In this document: positions 62,099 to 64,000 of the stretch, in pieces
Numbering within the stretch: position 1 is the stretch's first letter
Layout: each line of letters starts with the position of its first letter
Source: Tessaracoccus antarcticus
Lineage (GTDB): Bacteria; Actinomycetota; Actinomycetes; Propionibacteriales; Propionibacteriaceae
DNA: 64,000 bases
NCBI RefSeq assembly: GCF_003688855.1
Contig: NZ_REFW01000001.1
Span: forward strand, 186,001 to 250,000
Reading direction: 5' to 3'
Notes under the pieces: model-generated
What the model was told of the DNA's origin: nothing
What the model saw: only the letters and a program-made list of their open reading frames with translations
Database searches by the model: none
Position numbers and translations under genes: made by a program

Positions 62099-62668
62099 AT
62101 GCAAAAAACAGAGCCCCCGTGGGAGCCACCGGCCGCCGGCTCAGAGGCTGACCACCTGGTGGGCGCCCTGGACCGGCTCCGCTGGACGTTTCGTTGGAAG
62201 TGCGATGGCCTGGACAGGGACGGGCTCACTGCGAGCGTCGGACCCTCCACCCTCACGCTGGGCGGTCTACTGAAGCACTTGGCGGTCTGCGAGGACGTCA
62301 TCTTCTCCTGGAAGCTGGCGGGTGAGCCGCCGGTGGCGTGGCTCGCCGCCCCCGAGGGTTCCGACGAGGAGTGGCAGTTCAGCGTCACCGACGACGACAC
62401 CCCCGCAAGTCTCTACGCCATGTGGGACGACGCCGTGGAGCGTTCGCGGGCACGCTTCACACAAGCGCTGAGGGATGGCGGGCTCGACCAACTCGCCCAC
62501 CTGACCTTCGACGACGGAGAGCACGTGAGCATGCGCCGGCTGGTCTTCGACCTGGTGGAGGAGTACGGCCGGCACACCGGCCATGCGGACCTGCTCCGGG
62601 AGGCCGTCGACGGCCGTGTCGGGGAGGATCCCCCGGCCACGTGGCATCCCATGGGGTCCGCCCCGTAA
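62099..62668 (+). CDS. DUF664/DinB-family (mycothiol-transferase-like) protein
   Basis: 189-residue four-helix-bundle protein. Family pattern: LDRLRWTFRWKCDGLDRDGL near residue 24, LGGLLKHLA near 59 (with a conserved metal-ligand His), and EEYGRHTGHADLLRE near residue 148 with two further His ligands (H at GRHTGH). DinB/DUF664 proteins are metal-dependent thiol transferases in actinobacteria. TAGGGT at 62088-62093 lies 5 nt before ATG 62099, so a leaderless message is possible. TTG 62093 is an alternative start. Confidence 0.82.
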   Translation: MQKTEPPWEPPAAGSEADHLVGALDRLRWTFRWKCDGLDRDGLTASVGPSTLTLGGLLKHLAVCEDVIFSWKLAGEPPVAWLAAPEGSDEEWQFSVTDDDTPASLYAMWDDAVERSRARFTQALRDGGLDQLAHLTFDDGEHVSMRRLVFDLVEEYGRHTGHADLLREAVDGRVGEDPPATWHPMGSAP

Positions 62669-62710
62669 CTGGATCGCCCCGTCACCGGCGCCCGGAGCGG
62701 GCCGGGGCGG

Positions 62711-64000
62711 TCAGGCCCCGGCGATCCTGGCCCTCACGGCGCGCGTTGCCTCCACCATGTGGATCAGCGCGGGCTCAACCTCGGCATAGCCACGCGTTTT
62801 CAGGCCGCAGTCGGGGTTGATCCAGAGCCGTTCGGCAGGAACCGATGTGAGGGCAAGGCCGATCAGCACCTCGATCTCGGCCTGGTCAGGAACTCGCGGC
62901 GAGTGGATGTCGTAGACGCCGGGACCGATGTCACCGTCGAACCCACGCTCCGAGATTGATGCGAGCAGCTCCATGTCGGAGCGGGCGGCCTCGACGCTGG
63001 TCACATCAGCGTTGAGTCCGTCGATGGCTTCGATGATCTCACCGAACTCCGAGTAACAGAGATGGGTGTGCACCTGCGTGTGGGCGGCAACGCTGCTGGT
63101 GGCAAGCCTGAATGCCCCCACCGACCAGTCCAGGTATGCCTGGTGATCAACAGCACGCAGCGGCAACAGCTCACGCAGGGCCGGTTCGTCCACCTGAATC
63201 ATCGAGATCCCTGCTGCCTCGAGGTCGATGACCTCGTCGCGCAGGGCAAGCGCCACCTGATCCGCGGTGACGGCGCGCGGCTGGTCGTCCCGGACGAACG
63301 CCCAGGCCAGCATCGTGACCGGCCCTGTGAGCATTCCCTTGACGGGCTTGGCGGTGAGCCCCTGCGCGTAGGTCGCCCACTCCACGGTCATGGGCTCGGG
63401 TCGGTGCACGTCGCCGTACAGGATCGGCGGCCGGACGCAGCGGGACCCGTAGGACTGGACCCAGCCTGCGCGGGTACTTGCGTAGCCGTCCAGTTGTTCG
63501 GCGAAGTACTGGACCATGTCGTTGCGCTCGGGCTCGCCATGGACGAGTACGTCGAGCCCAATCCGCTCCTGGAGGGCGACGACGTCACGAATTTCGGCCT
63601 GCATCCGCTCCGTGTAGGCCGTGAGATCTGAGCGTCCCGCAGCAAAATCGGCGCGTGCCACCCTCACCGCACGGGTCTGCGGGAAGGACCCGATCGTCGT
63701 GGTCGGCAGGAGCGGGAGGGTCAGCCGCTCGCGCTGGGCGGTTTGGCGGACATGGCGGGGTTCACGCTGGCGGTCGTCAGCGGTCATGGCCGCGGCACGG
63801 GCGGTGACGTCGGGACGGAGCAGCCCCGGCACCAGGTCGCGCCGGGACACGACATCGTCGGATGCCGAGAAAGCGTCGGGGAAGCGTCCGTGCAGGGCGC
63901 CGTGGAGCGCCACGACTTCAGCGAGTTTCTGGTCGGCGAAGGCGAGTACCTCCTTCAGCGCCGGGTCAAGGTCGGTCTCGATCTCGACGTCGTAGGGGAC
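62711..64000 (-). CDS. metE: Cobalamin-independent methionine synthase MetE, C-terminal part (5' end outside window)
   Basis: Transfers the methyl group from methyltetrahydrofolate polyglutamate to homocysteine. About 430 residues of the C-terminal domain are visible, and the frame is open to the window edge. Visible motifs are [42 protein letters not shown], and zinc ligands HTHLCYSEF and NPDCGLKTR. These are the conserved features of the catalytic domain. Whether the protein is full-length cannot be told. Confidence 0.94.
   Translation of the reverse strand, partial: VPYDVEIETDLDPALKEVLAFADQKLAEVVALHGALHGRFPDAFSASDDVVSRRDLVPGLLRPDVTARAAAMTADDRQREPRHVRQTAQRERLTLPLLPTTTIGSFPQTRAVRVARADFAAGRSDLTAYTERMQAEIRDVVALQERIGLDVLVHGEPERNDMVQYFAEQLDGYASTRAGWVQSYGSRCVRPPILYGDVHRPEPMTVEWATYAQGLTAKPVKGMLTGPVTMLAWAFVRDDQPRAVTADQVALALRDEVIDLEAAGISMIQVDEPALRELLPLRAVDHQAYLDWSVGAFRLATSSVAAHTQVHTHLCYSEFGEIIEAIDGLNADVTSVEAARSDMELLASISERGFDGDIGPGVYDIHSPRVPDQAEIEVLIGLALTSVPAERLWINPDCGLKTRGYAEVEPALIHMVEATRAVRARIAGA

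Noticed and set aside
1-64000. tRNA or rRNA genes, CRISPR arrays and prophage modules
   Set aside because: I found no cloverleaf, repeat-spacer pattern, integrase or phage structural gene while reading through the window.

Overview
The window is a high-GC, tightly packed chromosome segment of an actinobacterium. Pointers are GTG starts, a mycobacterial-type ESX (type VII) secretion locus, a DesA3-like stearoyl desaturase with its own reductase, DUF3052/DUF3072/DUF664 proteins, an MprAB-like two-component pair and many apparently leaderless genes. A member of the Propionibacteriales or a neighbouring order is my best guess; this is inference, as no rRNA or other marker is present. I saw no tRNA, rRNA, CRISPR array, prophage or intact insertion sequence. 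Two genes run off the ends: eccC on the left and metE on the right.

Layout. 1-10.3 kb: ESX locus (eccC, a ribokinase, eccD, an unrecognised gene coupled to eccE, eccB, two WXG100 substrates). 10.4-15 kb: housekeeping genes (Fpg/Nei glycosylase, aat, an EcsC-family protein, alanine racemase, a Q/W-rich DUF4282 membrane protein). 15-18.7 kb: three-gene 2-oxoacid (probably branched-chain) dehydrogenase operon behind a promoter with a palindromic operator. 18.8-21.3 kb: secreted 5'-nucleotidase. 21.4-27.4 kb: ornithine carbamoyltransferase, CorA, gluconate permease plus gluconokinase, a serine hydrolase and a low-molecular-weight tyrosine phosphatase. 27.4-35.5 kb: xylose regulon, xylFGH-xylA-xylB facing a ROK repressor, with candidate operators at both promoters.

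35.5-41.2 kb: two-component system, then a ferredoxin reductase/desaturase operon whose promoter spacer is an 18-bp palindrome of the same TACG-N4-CGTA type as the dehydrogenase promoter, then a poxvirus-type topoisomerase IB. 41.3-47 kb: beta-propeller lactonase-like protein, DUF3072, a bacterial eRF1-like (baeRF) protein, an epimerase, an MGT-type glycosyltransferase and a membrane protein. 47.3-53.2 kb: secreted peptidoglycan-recovery operon (NagZ, NamZ, AmiE-like serine hydrolase) preceded by a small secreted protein. 53.6-58 kb: four overlapping genes headed by a quinol-dependent nitric oxide reductase, including a membrane protein carrying a transposase-like zinc ribbon and a slipin. 58-64 kb: alpha/beta hydrolase, TauE/SafE permease, DUF3052, an ankyrin/MDMPI gene scar, an NmrA-like oxidoreductase, a DUF664/DinB protein and the C-terminal half of MetE.

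The most interesting points are the nitric oxide reductase operon with its captured zinc-ribbon protein, the operator motif shared by the branched-chain dehydrogenase and desaturase operons (both feed membrane-lipid fluidity), and the exported NagZ-NamZ-AmiE set.
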